From positions 1 through 28,214 of IMG/VR virus record IMGVR_UViG_3300032086_000762: a DNA stretch of 28,214 bases; one strand, written 5' to 3'. Both the position numbers and the translations under genes were made by a program. Positions 7,901 through 16,108 of the stretch are shown piece after piece. Below the pieces are notes generated by a model. It did no database searches, had not been told where the DNA came from, and saw only the letters and a program-made list of their open reading frames with translations. Origin of the DNA: a virus. Every line of letters begins with the position of its first letter. Position 1 is the first letter of the stretch.

Positions 7901-8928
7901 TTCTCGTCAAACAGCTCACCTTCTTTGGCGATAGCTTTGGTGTTATAAGAATCCACCTCAGCCATCTTTTCTTTGGCTGCTTTGACACCCTTCTGTAGGG
8001 CTTCTTCCTTTGAACCACCTGCTTTGATGACTTTCTGGGCAGCCTTACGGCCCCACATCAGCCACAGCAGTGAGTCAGCAGCAGCGCCAATCACGCCACC
8101 TTCAATGGCACTCTTAAGCTTTGCCGTAAAGGGGTCGTCGTTTTCTTCGCTCCGTAAAGCAAAGATAAAAGAATCGTGAAGAGGGCTATCTTCTGGAATG
8201 AAGTTGTTGACCATTGCCGAGAAGTTTCCATCCTCAGGCGTGGTCGTGATGAAGTCAGCAACCGCACCAGGAACCAAACCAGACGCAACAGCACCTTTCA
8301 GTCCCTTGCCCTTAGTGCCTAGACCAATCAAAGCCTTAGGCGCACGAACCATAAAGGCCCGCATGATCACGGCAGTCTTTAGAATCTTAGAAGCAAACTG
8401 ACCAATCTCAGTCCGGGGACCTCGCGTACCAAAGCTGTAAGCGGCTGCGGTATAGCGGTCACTAAACGGGTCTTCGGTTGCTTTGGTCTCCACACCACGC
8501 ATGGAGTTGACGCCTTTTTTGACGACATCACCCAGCAGGTCAGCAGTGTTAAGGGTATCTTCTACGGTGCCACTAACGACATCTCCGACAACATTAACGG
8601 TCTCAGAAGCAAGGGTTCCAATAGGAGTAGAGTAAGCAGCTTCTTCTGCTGCGGCATCACGTTCCTGTTGAATTTCACGAGCTTCTTCTACCCGTTGGCG
8701 ATAGGCATCACCCTGACCAAAGAGATCAGCGACAGCACCTACACCGCTTTGAATAGCATCAGGAATAGCTTGAAGAGGATTGACCGTTTTGGGTTCTCCT
8801 TCCTTGCGGACTTCACCAGTCTGCTCGTCGTACTCCTGCTGTTCTTCTGCTTGTTGTGCTTCTTGTTTTAGTTTTTCTTGTTCGTAGTAACGCCGGTCGC
8901 GTTCTGGATCATAAACAGCTCTAGGCAT
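4948..8928 (-). CDS. 16: internal virion/ejection protein, T7 gp16-like
   Basis: A 1326-residue protein, close to T7 gp16 (1318). It follows gp15 and precedes gp17, as in T7. By analogy it leaves the capsid during infection and forms part of the channel that carries DNA across the cell envelope. The N-terminus is charged and coiled (RRYYEQEKLKQEAQQAEEQQ), with no lytic transglycosylase motif, unlike T7 gp16 where that domain comes first. Long helical stretches and a hydrophobic segment (GMMVMTTLLTTALF, about two thirds along) fit membrane insertion. The ATG at 8928 lies just beyond an intrinsic terminator, with no clear Shine-Dalgarno. Assignment rests on length, order and composition. Confidence 0.88.
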   Translation of the reverse strand: MPRAVYDPERDRRYYEQEKLKQEAQQAEEQQEYDEQTGEVRKEGEPKTVNPLQAIPDAIQSGVGAVADLFGQGDAYRQRVEEAREIQQERDAAAEEAAYSTPIGTLASETVNVVGDVVSGTVEDTLNTADLLGDVVKKGVNSMRGVETKATEDPFSDRYTAAAYSFGTRGPRTEIGQFASKILKTAVIMRAFMVRAPKALIGLGTKGKGLKGAVASGLVPGAVADFITTTPEDGNFSAMVNNFIPEDSPLHDSFIFALRSEENDDPFTAKLKSAIEGGVIGAAADSLLWLMWGRKAAQKVIKAGGSKEEALQKGVKAAKEKMAEVDSYNTKAIAKEGELFDENNADQLMQLLEQERSLTERIEALRASGISEVDPKLAAMRQTLEDVRKHTAEIDEKIANGYNPDNVRGIPQQDNAAFNKPADPNLTIKQQILRDTPPTQGTKQITSDPFARPDITPIERGGSYHMMTDAQYNRMSYKPEVEELIRKYSGRVELQKMAAQLKRPAAEIIQNAASILDDFRNALNSDIPEKTLISMMDEAGMLKPKTTMDAKLLSKEGILVTKALIGDTAEQIHSLAVNAASSRAQGVPVGNQIDRLVDRLSTLLEFHKTTAYDAGSTLQTFKRVIGLGAGDAADDNLVLSIKEVREWSKNLKAAIRRGDPAADEEVLRLVNTMVLAGGDPSKQVKFLNAAITLGFKNATSAMYQSLLSGPITHLRNLLGNTYSTFERPFSAYLRGTLKGDADVQASALAGLHGMIMGTADSFRIAKQTLKTGVSVNFNTKFAVDDFEAQAMIKQLKMAASTPGEKVGAAWVENSYRFVNNPWISWPNRALMASDDFFKNMSARYRLYSKSKYEALRHSDASLSPEEAMEIQLKKFSQGIDPATGRILDKDLLDYAERATFQQDPGAIVNALGNFVDSLPLGTGRLFLPFVRTPGNLAGYGFEHLPGINHAIRRFDDTYKKAVENGDKILMAELEGRSATGMMVMTTLLTTALFTDVTGNYPPDAAERKAWQAEGRPPMSIKVGNKWVSYQSIEPINSLMAIVADGVRLAKMGGAEAAERIAAQVWYSIVVSYTEKSFLAGLSEIGEILTPQNLNDPSGLRMALNALNNYTPYSGVRRALANAMDPYLKETRGELDRMLIQAAPGYGNDLPSVTSWITGKPLNSIGGGLFNAVSPIRIQDVNDNYVAQKLSELGIPANTIVKTGRYGVRLEPQHRESLAKILAKSGLSKRLETIMRSDEWQAMAKAYRGRPVNTETFLNEDEVNPPHIAMLKKEINKYKKTALQKLEKLDQSYLLLVAEEKYRRQRAAQGDFSKADIDTIRRYAGLD

Positions 8929-8954
8929 TTAGGAAAAGGCCCGCAGGCAAAAGG

Positions 8955-8987
8955 GAATAAAAAGAAAGGACCAGCGCACCAGTCCTT
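8955..8987 (-). terminator. intrinsic terminator between gp15 and gp16 genes
   Basis: Read on the minus strand, a 22-nt hairpin (8987 to 8966) has a nine-pair stem, two of them G-T, closed by a TGCG tetraloop, followed at once by TCTTTTTATT. The left arm overlaps the stop codon of the gp15 gene. Stem plus T-tract is the textbook Rho-independent form. It lies inside the ejection-protein gene run, so it is probably partial and sets the gp15:gp16 ratio (inference). Confidence 0.8.
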
Positions 8988-11565
8988 ACTGTTGAGTTTG
9001 CAAAGCCCTCAGGGCTCTGTAAGCGGCAGGAAGATACTGCCGATAAGCACCAGTTCTATACACAGTCCAAGCGTTATAACCGCTTTTAAGAACGTATGCC
9101 ATAGCCCTAGCGTTAGTTTCAGGGTCAGCCAGTTGCATGTTATCTGTAAGACCCAGCTTGCTACGACGATCAGGACCAAGTGCCCCTAGCATGTTGATCT
9201 GCCAAAGACCATAAGATTCATCACCCGTAGCTTCATTAAAGTTATGGTTACCAGGCTTACCAGCGGATTCAGCCAAAGCAATAGCCGTCATGATTACTGC
9301 TTGCTTTTCTGATAAACCTTGATTAAGAGCCAGCTGAAGAATATCCGTATCCGGCATAGCCGTCATACCATCTGCCGGCGCTTCTACTTTTTTACTGGTA
9401 AGTTCCCGCTGCTGCTGATAATGAGCTTGGCGTTGCTTGCCTCTTGCAATTCGTTCTGCTTGAACGAGCTGCTGGAGAGTGTCTTCGGAGTTGTAGTACC
9501 GAGACGTTGCCAATGGGGCAGCTGCTGCGGAGTCGGCTTCAGCGCGATCACGCTCGCCACTAAAATAAGGGGTAGGGTCAATACCATGGTGAAGTGCTTG
9601 GGTTTTGAGGAACGCTTTGGTGTCCATGCCACGGGTAACGCGGCTGTCCCGCACTCGGCCAGTCAGTTGCTGACCATCACGGAACCTTTCTAGGTTAGCC
9701 TGGGTTTCGTTTTTGGACAACAAGATAGCCACATTAGGATGTGAGTACCTGATGTTCAGTTGGTCAGGCCTTAGGTTGGTGGCATTGTAGACGACATCAC
9801 CCTGAGCGTTTGTCTGGGTAATGACAGCGTTGGCGAGAAGTTTTGGTTCTTTAGTGTTTACGTCGTAGTACTGGACATAGGTTTCTTTTGCAATCTTTTC
9901 CAGTTCTCTACCAAGATCATCCTCGCTCGGCGGTTGCCCGTTATTTTTCCTAATGTAGTCTTCACGCCAAGCAAACAGCTTGTCTTCAACAGCTTGCGTA
10001 TAGGCGTTGTAAACCTCAGGTGCTTTGGTAGGTTTGCCTAGATCATTAAAGGTAACAACCTGATCGTCTTGAGCTTCAATAGCAGCTTTGGTTGACTGCT
10101 TAACCAGGCTTCCGTAATCGGATTCAAACTGGGTACGGTTGCGATCACTTGCCATGTTCCGAAGTTCTTTCTTGCGAGCTTCGGAGATAGGCAGAGCATT
10201 GATTTCGTCAAGGGTCATCTTGCCAGCTAAGGCATCTTCCCTTGCTCGGTTAAATGCTACTTCTTGCTCAGGAAGAATACGATCACCAAGAGCCGTCATG
10301 GCATCGACGTTCAGACGATCAGCATATGGCTTAAGTGCCATGCGCGTCTGTTCTTCAATTTCTGCAAGCTTAACTGGATCCTTTTCTTCCCTCCGTGCTT
10401 TGTCACGCAAGGCAATAATTTTAGCCACCTCTGCGTTATCTGCACGCAGGTTCCTGGCTTCAATCTGCTCTTCCTTATTTAGGATAGCTGCTCTAGTTTC
10501 TTGGAACTCGGTAATGTGAAGACTACCAAGCGTACCCATCTTTGGATCTTTGGCAGACTTAGGAACCTTGGCTAATTCATCCAACACCCGAAGAGCTTCA
10601 TCAGGAGGCAAAGCTTTAATAGCTTCTAGCTGGGCAGCCAAAGCAATCTTAGCTGCATTGCCCTTGCCAAGACCACCTTCGGATTGAAGACGATTTACAT
10701 TTGTCTGATAAGAAACAGACAGCTCTTGGGCGGTTACGTTGTCTTTGTTGACATCTACCTTGAGTTGATTACTGATGTCTTCAACTGCGGTGTCACGGTT
10801 GTTCTTTGCAACCTCAGCAATGGCGTTGGCTTTGGTTTGAGACTTAGCAGCTTGAAAGGTAGGGGCAAACTCTTCTGCCAAGATGACAGGGTTGATGTTA
10901 TACAGACCCTTCTTCTGGAACATCTCTTGCTGACCGATTGCCAAAGCAGCATCAATCTCAGCAGGAGTGCCAGAGGTCCGAATCTCAGCAGGCGATTTTA
11001 AACCGTCTGGAGTAGGAACGATCTTTTCGGTACGCTCCATAAAACCCATCAGGAAACCCTGAGTGTCCAGAGCTGCTTTCTTAGCAGTGCCCACAGCACG
11101 TCCATAAGCACGCCAGCCACGGATAGCGGGACTTTCTTGACGAAAAGAGGTAGACACCTCAGCGTCTTCAATTTGGTTAGCCACCTCACCGTCAGCCGTT
11201 GCAGCTGCCTGGAGCGTGTTGACTTCCCTGTTGTGTTGGTCGATGGTCTGTTGAGGAAACTCAACGTTACCATTCATGACCTCAGCAAGACCAAGCTTAT
11301 ACTGCTTGTCGTTTTGCTTCTTTTGGTAATCAACCAAAAACTCACTCAGGGTGTCACTAAAAGAAGACAGAGCCCGCAGGTCGTTTTCTTGGTTCTTGGC
11401 AATGTCAGCGCCAAGTTGTTGTACTTGATCTTTGTAGCTGGCAAAAGCATCCTGCCGGTACTGGGCGTCCTGCTTTGCCTGCTGCATCATCTGACCAGAT
11501 TTATCGTAAACCTGTTCAGCTTTAAAGCCGCGAGGGCCTTGGTATCCGGTTAGTTGTACTGCCAT
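8986..11565 (-). CDS. 15: internal core protein gp15-like fused to C-terminal lytic transglycosylase domain
   Basis: An 859-residue protein in the gp15 slot; T7 gp15 is 747 residues. Residues 1 to about 730 are largely helical and charged (residues 20 to 120 look coiled), as expected for a core/ejection protein. Residues about 746 to 859 form an SLT/lysozyme-like domain: IALAESAGKPG with candidate catalytic Glu766, then SYGLWQIN at about 785 to 791, then ETNARAMAYVL and WTVYRTGAYRQYL. This domain would cleave peptidoglycan so the ejection channel can pass the cell wall. In T7 it is at the N-terminus of gp16, the next gene, so the gene boundary is shifted. It starts 3 bp after the gp14 stop. 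Confidence 0.9.
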   Translation of the reverse strand: MAVQLTGYQGPRGFKAEQVYDKSGQMMQQAKQDAQYRQDAFASYKDQVQQLGADIAKNQENDLRALSSFSDTLSEFLVDYQKKQNDKQYKLGLAEVMNGNVEFPQQTIDQHNREVNTLQAAATADGEVANQIEDAEVSTSFRQESPAIRGWRAYGRAVGTAKKAALDTQGFLMGFMERTEKIVPTPDGLKSPAEIRTSGTPAEIDAALAIGQQEMFQKKGLYNINPVILAEEFAPTFQAAKSQTKANAIAEVAKNNRDTAVEDISNQLKVDVNKDNVTAQELSVSYQTNVNRLQSEGGLGKGNAAKIALAAQLEAIKALPPDEALRVLDELAKVPKSAKDPKMGTLGSLHITEFQETRAAILNKEEQIEARNLRADNAEVAKIIALRDKARREEKDPVKLAEIEEQTRMALKPYADRLNVDAMTALGDRILPEQEVAFNRAREDALAGKMTLDEINALPISEARKKELRNMASDRNRTQFESDYGSLVKQSTKAAIEAQDDQVVTFNDLGKPTKAPEVYNAYTQAVEDKLFAWREDYIRKNNGQPPSEDDLGRELEKIAKETYVQYYDVNTKEPKLLANAVITQTNAQGDVVYNATNLRPDQLNIRYSHPNVAILLSKNETQANLERFRDGQQLTGRVRDSRVTRGMDTKAFLKTQALHHGIDPTPYFSGERDRAEADSAAAAPLATSRYYNSEDTLQQLVQAERIARGKQRQAHYQQQRELTSKKVEAPADGMTAMPDTDILQLALNQGLSEKQAVIMTAIALAESAGKPGNHNFNEATGDESYGLWQINMLGALGPDRRSKLGLTDNMQLADPETNARAMAYVLKSGYNAWTVYRTGAYRQYLPAAYRALRALQTQQ

Positions 11566-11568
11566 TTG

Positions 11569-12324
11569 TTAGCCAATAGATTGGACGGAGCCGGGGAAAG
11601 GAGTTGGCCCAGTAAGAGGTCTAGAGCCTACTTTTGCAGCGTCTGATGCAGCTCCAGCGCCTGCTGACGGGGCAGCAAGAGACATACCAGTAGTAACACC
11701 ACCAAGGATAGACTGACCGATGCCTAAGACCATCCCAGCAGCGCTTGGAGCGGGTCCAGAATAGGGCTGAGCTACAAACCCCTTGATCGGTTCAATCATA
11801 CGCCTAGAGGCGGCCATAGCGTTCGCAGACTTAGCTTCCAAGAACAGGCGTTCCTGCTCAAGGCTGTAGGCATCACGGGCATAGCCAAGGTTTGTGCCAA
11901 GGGCAGCAAGATCTCTACCGTACTCACGCTCTGCGTCAGACGCAAGATACTCGTTCACACCGCCGGTACGTCCCAGAGCAAGGACTTGTCCGCGTTTCTT
12001 CAAGCTATCCATCAACAGCTGACTGGCTTGCTGACGAGCTTTGTCGTATTCACCCTTGAGCTTGAGTTGCTCATACTGGTAAGCACGGTTAGCGGCTGCG
12101 TCGTTAGCTTCTAGCTGTGCCTGGTAGGCTTCCTGAGAGGCATGATAAGCTGCCATCTCTTGGTTGTAACGAGCAGTAGCGTTTGCTTGTTCAACCTGAT
12201 ATTGATACTGTTGAGCTTGTTGTTGGTAAGCGTACTGTGCTTGCTGTTGCTGATAGCCTGCAATAGATTGCAAACCACCCATTACGGCTGTTGCTGCACC
12301 AACAATAATAGTAGGTTCACACAT
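11569..12324 (-). CDS. 14: internal virion protein, T7 gp14-like
   Basis: A 251-residue protein; T7 gp14 is 196. It begins MCEPTIIVGAATAVMGGLQS, a short hydrophobic segment after Met-Cys as in T7 gp14, followed by a long Q/A/Y-rich coiled region (residues 22 to 180), then a GIGQSILGGVTTGMSL hydrophobic stretch and a Pro/Gly-rich tail. In T7 gp14 inserts in the outer membrane and starts the ejection conduit; the same role is inferred. The start overlaps the gp13-like stop by 8 bp. Position between gp13 and gp15 genes fixes the assignment. Confidence 0.87.
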   Translation of the reverse strand: MCEPTIIVGAATAVMGGLQSIAGYQQQQAQYAYQQQAQQYQYQVEQANATARYNQEMAAYHASQEAYQAQLEANDAAANRAYQYEQLKLKGEYDKARQQASQLLMDSLKKRGQVLALGRTGGVNEYLASDAEREYGRDLAALGTNLGYARDAYSLEQERLFLEAKSANAMAASRRMIEPIKGFVAQPYSGPAPSAAGMVLGIGQSILGGVTTGMSLAAPSAGAGAASDAAKVGSRPLTGPTPFPGSVQSIG

Positions 12325-12769
12325 TTGTCAATTTAGCAAATTCTACATACGTTAGTTTTTGTGGTCCCACCGTCGCATAACCAAGCTTCTTAAATCCAAG
12401 CATGTGGAGAAGCTTCATATGCATTCGGTTTCGTGGATCAGCTATGTTATGAAGCACAGCATAGGAGGTCTGTTGATCGACCCATTTCTTAGCCTCCTTG
12501 AAAAAGAGTTTTGGATAAGGGCGGACATGATCTGTGGTCAACATCCAAATCGCACCACAGTTGGCATCTGTTCTGGATACCCCCGCCATCCCACACAGCT
12601 GCCCCTTTACAAGAAATGCAATGGGGTCTTCGAGCTGCGAAAAGGACTCGGGTAGAACCTGATAAGGATTGTGGCCCCACCCGAGGATTTCATTTAGGTC
12701 ATCCGCCTGGAGGTTATCAGCCAAATAGATGGTATCTTCAATTGTAGCTGGGCGGATTTCGTGGATCAT
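12317..12769 (-). CDS. 13: gp13-like internal/assembly protein with GNAT-type fold
   Basis: A 150-residue protein in the gene 13 position (T7 gp13 is 138). It reads like a GNAT acetyltransferase-type fold: MIHEIRPATIEDTIYLADNL at the start, a core strand IAFLVKGQLCGMAGVS, a central VRPYPKLFFKEAKKWVDQ helix, and RNRMHMKLLHMLGFKKLGYA near the end. A clean acetyl-CoA R/Q-x-x-G-x-G/A loop is not evident, so acetylation activity is doubtful. In T7 gp13 is needed for virion morphogenesis; it would act in assembly here too (inference). The ATG overlaps the gp12 stop as ATGA. Confidence 0.8.
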   Translation of the reverse strand: MIHEIRPATIEDTIYLADNLQADDLNEILGWGHNPYQVLPESFSQLEDPIAFLVKGQLCGMAGVSRTDANCGAIWMLTTDHVRPYPKLFFKEAKKWVDQQTSYAVLHNIADPRNRMHMKLLHMLGFKKLGYATVGPQKLTYVEFAKLTNV

Positions 12770-15444
12770 ACGGCTTTGATACCTTTGTTGTTATAGGTGC
12801 CTTCCCAAATCATAGTGATCAGAGCCAGGGGGAATGGCGCATCACATAGAATCTTAAGATCAGCATCACGACCCTTAGCCATGATTGGCACAATGTTTTC
12901 CGCGTTACGGATCATTGGTGCGCTGTTGGCTTCGTTTTGGTTGGCTGTGATCTGTGGGAAGTTAAGGGTAAATTCATTACGGCCAGGCACGTTAAGCACC
13001 GCCTGGAAGGGACCAGACTCGTGGCTATAGAAGCGAGCACGGTGAACCGTAGGAATGTTTAGCTCGTCTGCTTGCTTGTCTTGTTTGACATAGAAACCAG
13101 GGAACCTAGCCTCAGAAGTGTATTGATAGCCAAGGGCATACTCTTCGCTAGTCTGATCACCTTCGACAGTCACATAATACTTCTGTCCAACAGCACCACC
13201 ACTGTCGTGAACAACCGTGGGGTATTGAACGTATGAGTTGTCGTTAGCACTAATCTTTACAAGACATGCCGTAGCGTTTGCGATGTTAGCCCCTTCTCGG
13301 AAGTAGATCCGGGTCTCATTATCAGCAGAAATGTAGGCCTTAGATGGGAAGTAATCAAACAAATCCAACCGAAGGTCAACGTACTGTCCTTCGAACAGAA
13401 TAGCACCACCAGGGGTTTCCGTCAGCAGCTCAGAGTGACACAGGATTGGATAGTCATCACCTTCCAGAATCATAAAGATCTCATCCTCATGGAACTCAAC
13501 AAGGAGTACCTCAGAGGGGAAGGTCCATTTAAACCAAGACGCCAACAGCCGTTCGTTGTCCTGGGTGTAATACCGGAACAAGTAAAGGGTGTTTGGCTCT
13601 TGGATAGATTTGATAGCAAAGACCGAGGCACTAAGACTGTTAGTGATCAGCTCAATACCATTAGGCATATACGACGGAATCAGCTTGCTGATGTCCTTAC
13701 GGAGTGCCTGATCGACAGCAACTGAGATCTCGTTGACAGCAAGAGACTTGTCGTTTTCTTCAATAATAACAAAGCTACTGCCGATGTCCAGAGGAGTGAT
13801 CTCTGTGGTGTGACTAAAGCTAGACAGTAGGTTAAGTTCAGCCGTAGCAGGTGAGAATGCTTCGGTTCTGGTTTGAAGAATATATTGTGAGTTATCCGCA
13901 AACAGCAGCAGACCAGTGGACTGTTGCAACGCATGGCGAAACTCCATCCGCGTCACCGAACCTGCCGAGATGTCGATAGGGTCGTTGTCAACAATGGTGA
14001 TAACAGTAGACGGATAGAAGTTAAGGAACTCACCTGCTTGCGAGCAGACGATGTTCTCTTGACTCATTAGGACCAGGCGGTTCTTGAAGAACGAAATGCC
14101 TGTAATTTTTTCTCCAACAAAACTAGGACTAGGGGCTGACTGTGCGTCACCCACGGTACGCTGTTCCCAATACTGGGTAGCCCAAGTGCTGCCAGAAATA
14201 GTAGCAGAACCAACAGACGTAATCGTAAAGGTATCGCCTTCGTTGTTGGTAACTACATCATTTAGGGTGTAGTCTTGTCCAGCTTGGACAATGGTAACGC
14301 CGGTAATCTGTCTGGTTGAATTGACAGAGCTAACCTCAAGACGCAGGTTCTTACCAGTGCCACCGTAGACAGAGAAGTGTTGACCAACGTTCCAGCGAGC
14401 AGCACCATTAGAGGTGACGCCAACCGTTACGGGAATGCCGTTGACTGTGGTGGAGGTGGTAAAGGCAGCCGCAGCTGTTTCGCTCAGCTCACGGAAGGTA
14501 TAGCTACCATCTGCTTCACGAATCAACGCATGAGGCATTGTGGTTGCATCAATACCTAGGACTTCTCCTGGCTTGATTGTTTCGACCCACACACCAGCAC
14601 CTTGACCACTGCCGTTGCTGGTTTCAAAGACAAGGTGATAGTTGTCTGCGTCAGTATCGGCAGAGCCTGTGACGCTAATCACAGCACCGTCAATGAACTG
14701 AGCAGGCAGATCTTCTACGCCACCAACCGTGCCTTTGTAAGCCTTGAGGCCAGTACCCGACAAACTACCAGTAGCCTCTAAGCTGAAATCAGCACCATCA
14801 ACTCGCTTAATGTGTATGTAGTTGGCGATAACTGTAGCTGTATAATTAGGGTTACCGTTAATACTACTAGCAAGGCCAGATACAATTGTGTCGGCGTTAA
14901 GAGAACTACCCGATGAAGTAGGCGTATTATAAGTAAAAGTAGTTCCGTCAATTTTGATGCGGTAGGTAGTGTCGTAAGCAATAGTTTGCAACGTCACATA
15001 ACCAAACGGATCTTGTGCTGGTGAGGTTGTAGTATCGTCCTCTACCGTAATGCTACGGTTTAGCACAAACACATAGTCGTTAATCTGGAGAACCTCCAGG
15101 TCAGACCTTTTGACGTGGGTGGCATAGGTAGTAGCAGAAGCAGACAAAGCGTTGACTGTCTGCTGGACACCGCTCTGCGCGTCCCATACCTTTACCACAC
15201 CTGCCGGTGTAATCTGTAGTAATAGTTTTTCTTCTAGTCCTTTACAAATAAAGAACCAACTACCATCGCTGGCAGAGTTTTCAATGCGACGAACAAACTG
15301 AGTGCCAGGCCTTTTGATAAGACCGAACGTCGGATCTGGATAATAGTTATCGCACTCGCGTAGCTGACCTGGAAGCATCAGCGAGTCTGGCTGTTGTGAT
15401 ACCCCACCCACCAGGCCGACAAGTTTTTGTGAGATAGCAGCCAT
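12766..15444 (-). CDS. 12: tail tubular protein B (nozzle), T7 gp12-like
   Basis: An 892-residue protein; T7 gp12 is 794. The N-terminus (KLVGLVGGVSQQPDSLMLPG, then LRECDNYYPDP and KRPGTQFV) is the characteristic opening of podoviral nozzle/tail tubular B proteins. The rest is beta-rich throughout, fitting the propeller-based nozzle that forms the tail tip and binds the fibres. It is about 100 residues longer than T7 gp12, with extra Ser/Thr/Gly-rich beta segments around residues 150 to 270. It starts 2 bp after the gp11 stop. Motif and order give a secure call. Confidence 0.95.
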   Translation of the reverse strand: MAAISQKLVGLVGGVSQQPDSLMLPGQLRECDNYYPDPTFGLIKRPGTQFVRRIENSASDGSWFFICKGLEEKLLLQITPAGVVKVWDAQSGVQQTVNALSASATTYATHVKRSDLEVLQINDYVFVLNRSITVEDDTTTSPAQDPFGYVTLQTIAYDTTYRIKIDGTTFTYNTPTSSGSSLNADTIVSGLASSINGNPNYTATVIANYIHIKRVDGADFSLEATGSLSGTGLKAYKGTVGGVEDLPAQFIDGAVISVTGSADTDADNYHLVFETSNGSGQGAGVWVETIKPGEVLGIDATTMPHALIREADGSYTFRELSETAAAAFTTSTTVNGIPVTVGVTSNGAARWNVGQHFSVYGGTGKNLRLEVSSVNSTRQITGVTIVQAGQDYTLNDVVTNNEGDTFTITSVGSATISGSTWATQYWEQRTVGDAQSAPSPSFVGEKITGISFFKNRLVLMSQENIVCSQAGEFLNFYPSTVITIVDNDPIDISAGSVTRMEFRHALQQSTGLLLFADNSQYILQTRTEAFSPATAELNLLSSFSHTTEITPLDIGSSFVIIEENDKSLAVNEISVAVDQALRKDISKLIPSYMPNGIELITNSLSASVFAIKSIQEPNTLYLFRYYTQDNERLLASWFKWTFPSEVLLVEFHEDEIFMILEGDDYPILCHSELLTETPGGAILFEGQYVDLRLDLFDYFPSKAYISADNETRIYFREGANIANATACLVKISANDNSYVQYPTVVHDSGGAVGQKYYVTVEGDQTSEEYALGYQYTSEARFPGFYVKQDKQADELNIPTVHRARFYSHESGPFQAVLNVPGRNEFTLNFPQITANQNEANSAPMIRNAENIVPIMAKGRDADLKILCDAPFPLALITMIWEGTYNNKGIKAV

Positions 15445-15446
15445 AG

Positions 15447-16046
15447 TTATCGAGCAATAGCGCGGAATGGAGTATAACTAATGTAAAGATTCTGGCCAGT
15501 TTCTTGACCAAAGATATTCACATCGGAACTGCTGGTGTCATAGGCCAGGCAGTTAGACCTCAGAAGGGCCTCGTCTTGAGCGTTGAAGGTTACCATCTCT
15601 TGGGAACCTAGGACCCGTCCAGCAAAGACACGGGTAGAGCGTTGCGTAATGTAATCCTGGAAGACCTGAGGCAAGTCCTCAAAGTCGAACTTCCAGACCA
15701 CATCACACTTCACGGTTGAGCCGGCAGTAAACGTGTAGGTGTGCTTGATCTTATCGTAGAGCTTGCCATCACGCAATACGGTCTGGTATTTCTGATTGTT
15801 AGCAAACTTGTTATCCGAAATCTGAAGCACGTTAGAAGGCACGGAGATGTTGCCAGACGTGTCAGCAAGGAACGGGTAGGCGACTTCGGTGTTGAAGTGC
15901 CAGCCTTCACCTTGTACTTCCCTATCGACCTGTTCAAGAATATCAACAGCGATAGCGATTTCGGGGTTAGCGACATCAAGGCTTACCACCGGGGCTTGCC
16001 CGATGCCACTAAGCATCTGGTTGATTGCTTCGAGTTTAGTAGTCAT
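15447..16046 (-). CDS. 11: tail tubular protein A (adaptor), T7 gp11-like
   Basis: A 199-residue protein (T7 gp11 is 196). KLEAINQMLSGIGQAPV at the start, EIAIAVDILEQVDREVQGEG and GWHFNTE are typical of the gp11 adaptor family, and RSTRVFAGRVLGSQEM sits in the expected helical region. It forms the ring that joins the portal to the nozzle. The ATG lies about 12 nt past the T-tract of the capsid terminator, so its mRNA must come from read-through or an undetected start. No Shine-Dalgarno is evident. Confidence 0.95.
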   Translation of the reverse strand: MTTKLEAINQMLSGIGQAPVVSLDVANPEIAIAVDILEQVDREVQGEGWHFNTEVAYPFLADTSGNISVPSNVLQISDNKFANNQKYQTVLRDGKLYDKIKHTYTFTAGSTVKCDVVWKFDFEDLPQVFQDYITQRSTRVFAGRVLGSQEMVTFNAQDEALLRSNCLAYDTSSSDVNIFGQETGQNLYISYTPFRAIAR

Positions 16047-16057
16047 TATTATCGGGC

Positions 16058-16085
16058 AAGAAAAAGGGGGCCACTAAGGACCCCC
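16058..16085 (-). terminator. intrinsic terminator after major capsid gene
   Basis: On the minus strand, 23 nt past the capsid stop, GGGGGTC pairs with GGCCCCC (seven pairs, one G-T) around a six-base CTTAGT loop, followed by TTTTTCTT. This is a strong Rho-independent terminator. It occupies the position of T-phi in T7, between genes 10 and 11, and would enrich capsid mRNA over tail mRNA. Confidence 0.93.
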
Positions 16086-16108
16086 ACAGAAAACGTATGA
16101 AAAAAAGA

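Noticed and set aside
8932-8950. Second possible hairpin GCC-TGCG-GGC after the gp15 terminator
   Set aside because: Only three base pairs; too weak to call separately.
9216-9230. Plus-strand match to the Syn5 promoter core (CACCCGTA)
   Set aside because: It points against all genes and lies inside gp15 coding sequence; with 28 kb searched a chance match is likely. A similar CACCCGTAA at about 23570 is rejected for the same reason.
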